From Deltaproteobacteria bacterium (GTDB lineage Bacteria; Desulfobacterota; Syntrophia; Syntrophales; UBA5619), in assembly GCA_021372415.1 (NCBI GenBank), contig JAJFUM010000007.1, positions 1 through 34,004 of the forward strand: 34,004 bases of DNA, written 5' to 3'. Shown here piece by piece: positions 1 through 7,563 of this stretch (within the stretch, counting starts at the first letter, position 1; every line of letters starts with the position of its first letter). The notes beneath the pieces are model-generated. The model worked only from the letters and a program-made list of their open reading frames with translations. It did not search any database and was not told the DNA's origin. Position numbers and translations under genes: made by a program.

Positions 1-549
1 GACCTCCACCCCCCGCAGGATCACCGGGGTCAGGCTCATGGCCTGCTTCATGATCTCGGGAATTCCCACCGTGTAGGCGAAGGGGGAGTACTTCAGAATG
101 GAGGTGAATTCGTTGATCATGCCGGGCACGGAGAACCGGAACATCTGCGGGAGGACGACGTAGCAAAAAGACTGCACCCGCGTCATCCCCATCGCCTCTG
201 CGGCCAGGATCTCCTCGGCGTTGACGGCGTTCATGGCGCCACGGAAGATCTCCGCCAGGTAGGCTCCCGAGATGAGCCCCAGACTCAGGACCATGGACAG
301 GAGGGGTGAAACACGGACGCCGATCCCCGGAAGGCCGAAAAAGACGATGAACAGAAGGACCAGAACCGGGATCCCTCGGAAGATGAAGGTAAAAGCGGTG
401 AGCGCCGCCTGGAGGGGGCTCCAGGGAAACCGGCTCAAAAGGGCCACTGCCAGACCGATCAGAAGACCCGTGCCGGTGCAGGCCATGGTCACCAAGACCG
501 TATACCCTGCGCCGGCGGCCAGAACGCCGAGGATCTGCCCAAAATTCAT
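1..549 (-). CDS. Polar amino-acid ABC transporter permease (HisM/GlnP family), 3' end cut by window
   Basis: Inner-membrane permease of a polar amino-acid importer. The 183 visible residues start at an ATG 20 nt after the stop of the binding-protein gene, with a weak AGAGG upstream. The N-terminus (MNFGQILGVLAAGAGYTVLV) begins a hydrophobic helix typical of HisMQ-type permeases. Further membrane segments follow around residues 50-75 and 80-100. The EAA loop that contacts the ATPase is visible as EAMGMTRVQSFCYVVLPQ near residues 127-144, with the usual Gly and the ending LPQ. The stop lies outside the window; the family is usually 210-230 residues, so about 30-45 are missing. It is probably cotranscribed with the upstream binding protein, and the ATPase gene should follow further left. 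The substrate is unknown beyond 'polar amino acid'. Confidence 0.9.
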   Translation of the reverse strand, partial: MNFGQILGVLAAGAGYTVLVTMACTGTGLLIGLAVALLSRFPWSPLQAALTAFTFIFRGIPVLVLLFIVFFGLPGIGVRVSPLLSMVLSLGLISGAYLAEIFRGAMNAVNAEEILAAEAMGMTRVQSFCYVVLPQMFRFSVPGMINEFTSILKYSPFAYTVGIPEIMKQAMSLTPVILRGVEV

Positions 550-568
550 CGGATCGCCGAGTGCCTCT

Positions 569-1309
569 CTACTCCAACCATTTCGCCACAATGGCCTTGA
601 GCTTTTCAGGCCCCAGTTCGTCCAGGTAACGATCGAAATCGGCGCGCAGTGCGGAACCTTTCGGGAAGGCGAAACCGAAGGTATCAAACCCCCTGAAGAT
701 GTAGCTGTCCCGAACGGCCAGCTTCTTCTTGTAGACCGTGGCCACCGTTCCGTCCAGGAAGGCAAGGTCCAGATTGCCGTTGGTCAGATCGGCGATCACC
801 TCATTGTAGGTGGGATACATCTTGACGTCGTTCAACCGGTAGATCCCCTTGGGCTCCAGATCGTCCTTGATGAAGGCGCTGTAGGCCATGCCGCGGGGAT
901 AGCCGATCGAGTATTTCTTCAGTTCGGCCAGATCCTTGATCTCGATGTTCCGGCTCTTCAGGGACACCAGATTCCAGGTATTGTCCAGGTAGGCCCTGGA
1001 AAAATCGATCTTTTCCTTCCGTTTTTCGGTGATCGAAATCCCGGAGAAGGCCACATCGGCCTGCCCCGCCATGACCGACCCCAGCATCCCCTGCCAGTCA
1101 TAAGCGGTGATCTGGTACTGGTAGCCACGGGACTTGCAGAAACCTTCAAAGATGTCCAGATCAAGGCCCTGGTATTTTCCGTTCTCCTCAAACATGTTCG
1201 GGGGCGATGTCGGACAGACCGCCACTTTGATCGTCTTGTTCTCCTGTTTCGCGCATCCTCCCATGACCAGAAGGGACAGGATGCAAATGATCCATACCAA
1301 ACGTCTCAT
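569..1309 (-). CDS. Amino-acid ABC transporter substrate-binding lipoprotein (SBP_bac_3 family)
   Basis: Periplasmic receptor of the importer whose permease follows 19 nt downstream. An upstream in-frame start exists, but the ATG at 1309 is preferred. It has AGGGGGA a few bases upstream and opens directly with a signal peptide (MRRLVWIICILSLLVMGGC). The Cys of VMGGC at about residue 19 should be lipidated. The mature part has family-3 features: IKVAVCPTSPPNMFEENGKYQGLDLDI at the N-lobe, and GQADVAFSGISITEKRKEKIDFSRAY, the classic 'D-a-x-x-g-i-t-R-x-x-x-i-d-F-S-x-P-Y' block. The expected Arg after the 'SIT' segment is present only as E-K-R-K, and the usual final Pro of the block is Ala. Length is 246 residues, normal for the family. 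The ligand cannot be read from sequence. Confidence 0.88.
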   Translation of the reverse strand: MRRLVWIICILSLLVMGGCAKQENKTIKVAVCPTSPPNMFEENGKYQGLDLDIFEGFCKSRGYQYQITAYDWQGMLGSVMAGQADVAFSGISITEKRKEKIDFSRAYLDNTWNLVSLKSRNIEIKDLAELKKYSIGYPRGMAYSAFIKDDLEPKGIYRLNDVKMYPTYNEVIADLTNGNLDLAFLDGTVATVYKKKLAVRDSYIFRGFDTFGFAFPKGSALRADFDRYLDELGPEKLKAIVAKWLE

Positions 1310-1488
1310 CGAATTATCCCCCTTAAACGCTCCTTCCTCGCGCGATCCCGACTGTCCTGAGCCGTCCATCGGGCCCCCGACGCAGGGCCTTTCGGCCTTC
1401 AACAATCGGCTGCCCGTGCCCCAACAGAACGAAGCTGCAAATCAGAGGCGACCGCATCCCTGTTCTTTCAAGGGCCGATGTTCGTCCG

Positions 1489-1917
1489 TCAAGGGGATAC
1501 CGGGGTGGGATCGACGCTGAGGGTGAGGATGTTGCGCCCCTCCTGCCGCCTGTAGCGGACATCCTGGACCAGCTGCTTGACGAAGAATATCCCCAACCCG
1601 CCTATGCCCCTCTCCTCAACCCCGGCCTCAATATCGGGATCGTCCCTGGTGAGGATGTTGAAGGGGACCCCCTCGTCGGCAATCTCGATCTGCATCTTCC
1701 CCGCCTCGTCCCGGCAGACGATCCATACATCGCCCGGCCCATCGGGATAGGCGTAGCTGAAGATGTTCACCAGGATCTCCTCCATCACCAGCTCGATCTC
1801 CCGGATCCGCGCCTGAGGGATCCCCAACCCTGCCGCATAGTCCGAGACAAACCCCATGAGCGGATGCAGGGACTCCAGGCGGGCGGGAAGCCTGATGTCT
1901 GCTGGTTGTCCTGGCAT
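1489..1917 (-). CDS. RsbW-like serine-protein kinase / anti-sigma factor (HATPase_c_2)
   Basis: A 142-residue stand-alone GHKL ATPase of the RsbW/SpoIIAB type. In known partner-switching systems such proteins phosphorylate a STAS antagonist and bind a sigma factor or another target. Visible motifs are the N box EEILVNIFSYAY (Asn51), DEGVPFN (Asp81, Gly83) and the glycine-rich GIGGLGIFFVKQL (104-116). The ATG follows directly after the TGA of the STAS gene with no spacer, so the two are translationally coupled. The phosphatase that would reset the switch is encoded divergently at 3464-5425. No sigma factor gene is adjacent, so the downstream target is unknown. Confidence 0.88.
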   Translation of the reverse strand: MPGQPADIRLPARLESLHPLMGFVSDYAAGLGIPQARIREIELVMEEILVNIFSYAYPDGPGDVWIVCRDEAGKMQIEIADEGVPFNILTRDDPDIEAGVEERGIGGLGIFFVKQLVQDVRYRRQEGRNILTLSVDPTPVSP

Positions 1918-2250
1918 TCAGACCTGACGGAGGGCCTCTTCCTCCGTATCGAAGATCTTGAAGATGGAGCCGAATCCGGAGATCTTGAAGACATCCTTTA
2001 CCGGACCCTGGAGAGAGGCAAAGAGCATCTTGCCATCCTTCGCCTTAAGCTGCTTGGCCGTCGCCAAGATGCTCCTCAGGCCCGCGCTGCTGATATACTC
2101 GAGGCCGCTGAAATTGAGCACCAACGTGCAATCTCCCCCGGCCATCAGGGCCAGGAGCCCTTTCTCGAACTCCGGTGCCGTCACGGCATCGATCCGGCCC
2201 TTGACCGACACCACCACGGCCCCTCCCTCTTTTTTCGTCGTGATCTCCAT
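1918..2250 (-). CDS. STAS-domain anti-sigma factor antagonist (SpoIIAA/RsbV-like)
   Basis: A 110-residue single STAS domain. The block LVLNFSGLEYISSAGLRSIL (43-62) matches the antagonist phosphorylation loop. By alignment with SpoIIAA the phospho-acceptor should be Ser55, with Ser54 in place of the usual Asp. The start ATG has AGGGGGAG close upstream. It is the first gene of a two-gene minus-strand unit with the RsbW-like kinase. The kinase would phosphorylate this Ser and the SpoIIE-type phosphatase encoded on the opposite strand would dephosphorylate it; this pairing is inferred from neighbourhood and family. I found no convincing sigma-70 promoter upstream. Confidence 0.9.
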   Translation of the reverse strand: MEITTKKEGGAVVVSVKGRIDAVTAPEFEKGLLALMAGGDCTLVLNFSGLEYISSAGLRSILATAKQLKAKDGKMLFASLQGPVKDVFKISGFGSIFKIFDTEEEALRQV

Positions 2251-2460
2251 CTTCTCCCCCTTTCAAGCACTTGATAGGCCTGGGCCTCATGAACGGCCCG
2301 TAGACATCCTCCCCGGCGGCCCTGACGCGAAACCGGAGGCCCCGGCGGACCGACATAGCTCATCTCATATTTTCTGGCCGATGTCAAAACCTAATCAGGG
2401 GTAAAAAGGGATTAAAACTCCGAGAGGTGGAGGGGAAACGCCGAAATTTTCGTTGTCTTT

Positions 2461-2476
2461 TGGCAGGGTCTATGCC
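2461..2476 (+). promoter_or_regulatory. Candidate sigma-54 (-24/-12) promoter
   Basis: TGGCAGGGTCTATGCC carries the GG-N10-GC core (GG 2462-2463, GC 2474-2475), with TGGCA at -24 and ATGC at -12. A start site near 2486 would leave a leader of about 23 nt before the GTG at 2509. The same bases also form TGGCA...TGCCA dyad symmetry flanked by CTTTT and AAAAG, so an operator or hairpin is an alternative reading. Confidence 0.35.
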
Positions 2477-2508
2477 AGAAAAGCATCTGACCACCCTGGA
2501 GACGGAGC

Positions 2509-3489
2509 GTGAAACGGTTCATCTTTGCCCCATTGGCCATCGGAATCCTGCTCTTCCTGGCCTCACCGCCGGCCCTGGCTGAAGCGCCACGGACCGTCTC
2601 CTTCATCCCCCAGTGGCTCCCCCAGGCCCAGTTCGCTGGTTACTACATGGCCTTTGAAAAGGGGCTCTACCGGAAAAACGGGATCGATGCGATGATCCTC
2701 CGCGGCGGACCGGAGTACCCCCCCTCAGAGCTCCTCGCCCGCAACCGGGTCAACTTCACCACCATGTTCCTCTCCACTGCCATCCAGCTTCGCGATCAGG
2801 GGCTCCGGCTGGTGAACATCGGTCAGATCGTCCAGCGCTCCGGCTTCATCCTCGTCACGAGGAAGGCTGATGCGATCCAATCCCCGGCCGACCTGAACGG
2901 CCGTGCGGTCGGCATCTGGCCTGATTTTCGTCTCCAGCCCCAGGCCTTTTTCAAGAAATACGGATTGACCGTCAGGACCGTCCCCCAGGGAGCCTCCCTG
3001 AATCTCTTTCTGCGAGGCGGCGTCGCGGCCGCGTCGGCGATGTGGTACAACGAATACCACACCCTCATCAACTCCGGCTTCAACGAGGACGAACTCCAGG
3101 CCTTTTTCTTCTACCGCCATGGCCTCAACTTCCCCGAAGACGGCCTCTACTGCCGTGAGGAGACCTTCCGGCGGGATCCCGAGCTCTGCCGCCGCTTCGC
3201 CTTCGCCTCCATGGAGGGCTGGCAATACGCCTTCGCCAACCCCGAGGAGACCCTGGACGTGGTGATGCGCTACGTCCGCGAGGCCAACATCGGCACCAAC
3301 CGCGTCCATCAGAGGTGGATGCTGGACAGGATGAACGACCTGATCCTTCCCATGGGAAGCCGGACGGCCTTCGGTCACCTCGACCGGGCGGACTACCTCC
3401 GCGTCGCCGGAGAGCTGATGCAAAACGGTCTGATCAAGAAGATCCCCGATTACGGAGCTTTTTATGTCGACTTCAGCCGCCCCCGCTAG
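2509..3489 (+). CDS. Periplasmic NMT1/THI5-like binding protein, probable ligand sensor for the adjacent phosphatase
   Basis: A 326-residue periplasmic binding protein of the NMT1/THI5-like (SsuA/ThiY) class. The start is GTG with GGAG 7 nt upstream. A Sec signal peptide with ALA cleavage site ends near residue 24. The mature N-terminus TVSFIPQWLPQAQFAGYYMAFEKGLYRKNGID is characteristic of the family, as is the later segment SPADLNGRAVGIWPDF. In transporters this class delivers pyrimidines, sulfonates or similar ligands. Here no permease or ATPase follows: the gene overlaps the start of a Cache-HAMP-SpoIIE phosphatase by 26 nt. I infer that it presents a ligand to that receptor, or that its transporter partners lie elsewhere. 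The ligand is unknown. Confidence 0.85.
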   Translation: MKRFIFAPLAIGILLFLASPPALAEAPRTVSFIPQWLPQAQFAGYYMAFEKGLYRKNGIDAMILRGGPEYPPSELLARNRVNFTTMFLSTAIQLRDQGLRLVNIGQIVQRSGFILVTRKADAIQSPADLNGRAVGIWPDFRLQPQAFFKKYGLTVRTVPQGASLNLFLRGGVAAASAMWYNEYHTLINSGFNEDELQAFFFYRHGLNFPEDGLYCREETFRRDPELCRRFAFASMEGWQYAFANPEETLDVVMRYVREANIGTNRVHQRWMLDRMNDLILPMGSRTAFGHLDRADYLRVAGELMQNGLIKKIPDYGAFYVDFSRPR

Positions 3490-5425
3490 ACGGCGGGGCC
3501 TCGCTTTCAAGCTCTCGCTCCTGATCCTGACGGGGACGGCCGTCATCTTCGGCGCCGCCTTCGGGTACAACTACCTCTTCTCGCGGGACCAGATCCTTCG
3601 GGAGGTGGAGATCGACACCCGGAACCTGACCCTGGCCACGGTCAACAGGATCGAGACGATCCTCCACGGGGTCGAGAAGGTCCCCGTCTACCTCGCCGGA
3701 ACCCTCGGCGAGGAGGGCTCCGATCGGAAAGTTCTCCTCAGGCGGATTCAAGCCCTGCTCAATGCCAACCCGGAAGTCTTCGGCTCCGCGGTGGCTTTCG
3801 AACCTTACGCCTTTGACCGCAAGGCCCTCTACTTTGCCCCTTACTATTGCCGTGAGGGGAACTCCCTGAAGCTGACCTACATCGGTTCCAAGACTTACCA
3901 GTACTTCTACTGGGACTGGTACCAGATTCCCAGGGAGTTGGACCGGCCCGTCTGGAGCGAGCCCTATTTCGACGAAGGGGCCGGCAACATCATCATGTCC
4001 ACCTATTCCGTCCCCTTCTATCGGACCCAAGAGGGGACCCGCCGCTTCTGGGGCGTGGTCACGGCGGACATCTCCCTCAACTGGCTGGTGGAGATGGTCT
4101 CCAAGATCACCCCCTACCAGTCCGGCTACGCCTTCCTCATCTCCCAAAGCGGGGTCTTCGTCACCCACCCCGACAAGAACGTCATCATGCGCGAGAGCAT
4201 CTTCAGTGTGGCCGAAGCGGCGGGGGACCAAAAGCTCCGCGAGATCGGACGGGCGATGATCAAGGGCAGGGAGGGCTTCACCGCTCTCAGCAGCGCCTTC
4301 TTCGGCAAAAAGACCTGGATGTACTACGCGCCGCTGCCTTCCACCGGCTGGTCCATCGGCGTGGTCTTTCCAGAGGAGGCCCTCTTTGCCGGGATCGGGG
4401 AACTCAGCCGGGTCGTCCTGATCATCGGCACCACAGGATTCGTGATCCTCTTCGGGATCATCATCCTGATCTCCGGCACGATCACCCGGCCGCTTCGGAT
4501 CCTCACGGGGAAGGCCGCCGAGATCGCCCGGGGCAACCTCGACGTTCAGATGGGGGAAATCCGGAGCCGGGACGAAGTGGGGGAGCTCTCCCGCTCCTTC
4601 GACGACATGAAGTCGGCCCTGAAAGAATACATCGCCAATCTCGCCGAGACGACCGCGGCCAAGGAACGCTACGAGAGCGAACTGAAGATCGCCAAGACGA
4701 TCCAAATGAGTTTCCTGCCCAAGCACTTCCCCCCCTTCCCCCAGAATGTCGAGTTTGACATCTACGCGACCCTGGAATCGGCCAAGGAGGTCGGCGGGGA
4801 CCTCTATGACTTCTTCCTCCTCGACGCCGACCATCTCTTTTTTTCGATCGGCGACGTTTCCGGCAAGGGAGTCCCGGCGGCCCTCTTCATGGCGGCAGCC
4901 AAGACCCTGATGAAGGGCACCGCCAGCCGGGAGACGACCCCTTCGGACGTCCTGGCCCAGGTCAACCGGGAGCTCTGCCTGGAGAACGAATCGATGATGT
5001 TCGTCACCGTCTTCTGCGGGATCCTCAACTTCAGGACCGGCGAGCTCCTCTATTCCAACGCCGGCCACAATCCGCCGCTTTTCCTGAGGCGGGGCCAGCC
5101 CCCCGAGTGGCTCTCCCTCCCCGACGGATTCTTCCTGGGGACGATGGAAGAGGCCGTCTATGAGACCCGACAGCTCCTGCTTGCGCCAGGCGACACGCTT
5201 CTGCTATACACAGACGGCGTGACCGAGGCGATGGACGCTGCAAAGGGCTTCTATGGGGAGGAACGGCTGATCCGCCTGGCGGCCGAAGGCAGTCTCAAAC
5301 CGCCGGAGGAACTCGTGCGGGAGGTCCTCGGCTCGGTCCGGGCCTTTGCCGGGTCCGAACCCCAATCCGATGACATTACGCTTCTGGCCCTGACGTTCAG
5401 GGGCGAAGCGGCAAAACCCTCTTAA
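3464..5425 (+). CDS. Membrane receptor phosphatase: Cache - HAMP - SpoIIE-type PP2C
   Basis: A 653-residue transmembrane Ser/Thr phosphatase. A membrane helix lies at about 16-38. An extracytoplasmic Cache-type sensor follows at about 40-310, with WSEPYFDEGAGNIIMSTYSVPF and ADISLNWL near 164-207 as typical dCache segments. A second helix lies at about 316-338, then HAMP (339-391), a short linker helix (395-420) and the SpoIIE/PP2C domain (430-646). Phosphatase motifs are EVGGDLYDFF (442-451), GDVSGKG (463-469), SNAGHNPP (531-538), YTDGVTEA (582-589) and SDDITLLAL (635-643); the metal-binding aspartates are intact. The ATG lies inside the preceding gene with GGAG 6 nt upstream. The expected substrate is the phosphorylated STAS protein at 1918-2250. 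An external signal would thus set the state of the partner switch. Confidence 0.93.
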   Translation: MSTSAAPARRRGLAFKLSLLILTGTAVIFGAAFGYNYLFSRDQILREVEIDTRNLTLATVNRIETILHGVEKVPVYLAGTLGEEGSDRKVLLRRIQALLNANPEVFGSAVAFEPYAFDRKALYFAPYYCREGNSLKLTYIGSKTYQYFYWDWYQIPRELDRPVWSEPYFDEGAGNIIMSTYSVPFYRTQEGTRRFWGVVTADISLNWLVEMVSKITPYQSGYAFLISQSGVFVTHPDKNVIMRESIFSVAEAAGDQKLREIGRAMIKGREGFTALSSAFFGKKTWMYYAPLPSTGWSIGVVFPEEALFAGIGELSRVVLIIGTTGFVILFGIIILISGTITRPLRILTGKAAEIARGNLDVQMGEIRSRDEVGELSRSFDDMKSALKEYIANLAETTAAKERYESELKIAKTIQMSFLPKHFPPFPQNVEFDIYATLESAKEVGGDLYDFFLLDADHLFFSIGDVSGKGVPAALFMAAAKTLMKGTASRETTPSDVLAQVNRELCLENESMMFVTVFCGILNFRTGELLYSNAGHNPPLFLRRGQPPEWLSLPDGFFLGTMEEAVYETRQLLLAPGDTLLLYTDGVTEAMDAAKGFYGEERLIRLAAEGSLKPPEELVREVLGSVRAFAGSEPQSDDITLLALTFRGEAAKPS

Positions 5426-5449
5426 TGGAACCGACATGGAGATGACGTT

Positions 5450-6160
5450 ATGAAGATTCGGAAGATTGTTGCAACGGCCCTTTTGACCCTGCCCCTCCTG
5501 GCATCCGTTTCCCTGTGGGCGGCCACGCCGGAAGAATCTTTCCGGTCGAATTTTCCCGGTATCCCCTTCAACAGCATCCGGCCCGCCCCTGTCGAGGGCC
5601 TCTACGAGGTCGTCTCGGGCAGCCGCATCCTCTACTACGTCCCAGGACCGGAGTACGTCATCATGGGCGAGATCATGACTCGGGACCGCAGGAACCTGAC
5701 CGAGGAACGGTCCATGGAGATCACGGGGCAGAAACTCAAAGGCCTTCCCCTGGACAAGGCCCTGAAGATCGGCAGCGGCCCCCACACGGTGATCGAGATC
5801 ACCGATCCGGACTGCACCTATTGCCGAAAGGCCTCCGCGTTCCTCTCGGCCAGGAATGACGTGACGCGGTACATCTTCTTGTACCCGCTTCCGATGCACC
5901 CGAAGGCCGAACCGAAGGTCCGCTACATCTTCTGCGCCAAGGACAGCGGGGCCGCCTACGAGGAGGCCATGACCGGAAAGCTGGACGACATGAAGTTCGA
6001 AACCTGCCAGGACGGGGCTGCCGAGGAACGGCTGAAGGCCCACCGCGAGATCACGGCGGGGCTCGACGTATCGGGGACGCCCCTGTTCCTGATCGACGGA
6101 CAGGTCGTCGGAGGGGCGAACATCCCCCTGATGGAGAAGATCCTCGGCGCCAAGCCGTAG
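5450..6160 (+). CDS. DsbC-like periplasmic thiol:disulfide isomerase
   Basis: A 236-residue secreted thioredoxin-fold protein of the DsbC/DsbG type. The signal peptide ends near residue 25. The N-terminal part (about 27-100) resembles the DsbC dimerisation domain, including YEVVSGSRILYYVPGPEYVIMGEI. The catalytic domain has TDPDCTYC with active site Cys122-Thr-Tyr-Cys125, a second cysteine pair (Cys162, Cys186) and the cis-proline loop SGTP (208-211). DsbC enzymes reshuffle wrong disulfides in periplasmic proteins. It starts 24 nt after the phosphatase stop with GGAGAT upstream, so it may share that transcript. The VKOR-thioredoxin fusion two genes downstream is a natural oxidising partner. 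No DsbD-type reductant is visible in this window. Confidence 0.9.
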   Translation: MKIRKIVATALLTLPLLASVSLWAATPEESFRSNFPGIPFNSIRPAPVEGLYEVVSGSRILYYVPGPEYVIMGEIMTRDRRNLTEERSMEITGQKLKGLPLDKALKIGSGPHTVIEITDPDCTYCRKASAFLSARNDVTRYIFLYPLPMHPKAEPKVRYIFCAKDSGAAYEEAMTGKLDDMKFETCQDGAAEERLKAHREITAGLDVSGTPLFLIDGQVVGGANIPLMEKILGAKP

Positions 6161-6288
6161 GTGATACCCCGGCGGCCCTTTTCCCGATCGCGGTCCAGGC
6201 CGTCCGTCCGCCGGGATCGCCGTGAAGTCGGCCCAACCGGCCGCCTTCCGGGAAGCCGTCCTGATCGACGGGGAAGGAAGAACACAGG

Positions 6289-7488
6289 ATGCTGAAGGAA
6301 ACTTATTTGGAACGGTACGCCGATGTCCTGCTCTGGGCCCTGAAGACCGCCCGGAGAGACCGGTTCCGCAAGCGGGACATCGTCCTCATCCAGTACGACC
6401 GCGCCGCGCTGCGCCTGGCGGAAATCCTCTATGAGCGGCTTGTCGGCGCGGGGTTGAACCCTGTCCAGCGTGTGGGGCTCAGCATTCCCATGGAGCGCGC
6501 CTTCTATGGGAAATCCGGCGACAGGCAGCTCGCCTTCCTCCCTCCCGGAGAACGAGAGTTCTGCGAGGCCGTCAACGGTCGGATCTTCCTGCACGCCCCC
6601 GATTCCCTGACCCACCTGAGGGACATCGATCCGGCCCGGATCGGCCGGGCGCTCGTCGCCCGCAAGCCGCTCCGGGACATCCTGGAGCGCCGCGAACAGG
6701 AGGGCGCCTACGGGTGGACCCTCTGCACGCTGCCGACAGCCGAGCTGGCGGCGCAGGCCCGCACGACCCAGGCGATCTACAGCCGTCAGATCATTCGGGC
6801 CTGTTACCTGGACCGGGAAGACCCGGTCGGCCAGTGGGAACAGATCCGCCGCAACGCCGCCGAGATCAAACGCTGGCTGAGCGGCCTGATGGCGGCTTTC
6901 CTCCACATCGAGTCCGCCCGCTGCGACCTCAGGATCACGCCGGGCCAGAAGCGGCAATGGATGGGGATCTCAGGCCACAATATCCCCAGCTTCGAGCTCT
7001 TCACCTCGCCGGACTGGCGGGGCACCGAGGGGACCTACTATGCCAATCTCCCGTCCTACCGGAGCGGCAACTACGTCGAGGGCGTACGCCTGAGGTTCGT
7101 CAAGGGGACCGCCGTCGGAATCGAGGCCGAGACCGGCAGCGCATTCGTCGCCAAGCAGCTTCGGATGGACCGAGGTGCGGCGCGGATCGGCGAGTTTTCC
7201 CTCACGGACCGGCGCTTCTCCAGGATCGACCGGTTCATGGCCGACACCCTCTTCGACGAGAACTTCGGCGGAAGACACGGGAATTGCCATATCGCCGTCG
7301 GCGCCTCCTATACGGACACCTATGCCGGCGATCCGGCCGAGATGGACGGGACGCTCAAACGAAGGCTCGGATTCAACGACTCGGCCCTCCATTGGGACCT
7401 GGTGAACACGGAGGACAAGCGGGTCACGGCCCATCTGGCCACGGGGGAGCGGGTGGTGATCTACGAGAACGGCCGGTTCTGTTATTGA
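6289..7488 (+). CDS. M29-family metallo-aminopeptidase
   Basis: A 399-residue cytoplasmic peptidase of family M29 (AmpS/AmpT/PepS type), which removes N-terminal residues with a two-metal centre. There is no signal peptide. Conserved regions are MGISGHNIPSFELFTSPDW (probable ligand Glu236), ARIGEFSL (Glu302), ENFGGRHGNCHIAVG (probably His334) and LHWDLV (His368, Asp370). The 66-residue Glu-Glu spacing and the HxD pair match the known M29 site. Length is normal (about 370-415). A GGAAGG lies about 11 nt before the ATG. It sits between two periplasmic redox genes (gaps of 128 and 75 nt), an odd position for a cytosolic enzyme. A link in function is not shown by the sequence. Confidence 0.9.
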   Translation: MLKETYLERYADVLLWALKTARRDRFRKRDIVLIQYDRAALRLAEILYERLVGAGLNPVQRVGLSIPMERAFYGKSGDRQLAFLPPGEREFCEAVNGRIFLHAPDSLTHLRDIDPARIGRALVARKPLRDILERREQEGAYGWTLCTLPTAELAAQARTTQAIYSRQIIRACYLDREDPVGQWEQIRRNAAEIKRWLSGLMAAFLHIESARCDLRITPGQKRQWMGISGHNIPSFELFTSPDWRGTEGTYYANLPSYRSGNYVEGVRLRFVKGTAVGIEAETGSAFVAKQLRMDRGAARIGEFSLTDRRFSRIDRFMADTLFDENFGGRHGNCHIAVGASYTDTYAGDPAEMDGTLKRRLGFNDSALHWDLVNTEDKRVTAHLATGERVVIYENGRFCY

Positions 7489-7563
7489 GCCCGCGCCGAA
7501 CCCTTTGTGCCAGACGGAAGGGCGGCCGAGGGTCGCCACTATCGAGAGGGGGGTTTCAGGGCC

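Noticed and set aside
1310-1488. Possible riboswitch or attenuator before the amino-acid binding-protein gene
   Set aside because: Short complementary segments (CCCGA...TCGGG near 1355-1381) are present, but nothing matches a known riboswitch core and there is no terminator-like T run.
2382-2387. TTGACA on the minus strand upstream of the STAS gene
   Set aside because: There is no acceptable -10 at 16-18 nt; the nearest TATGAG is only 12 nt away. I did not call a promoter.
3473-5068. Minus-strand open frame of 531 codons
   Set aside because: It is antisense to the phosphatase gene, with Asp/Glu/Gly-rich low-information translation and no motif or ribosome-binding site.
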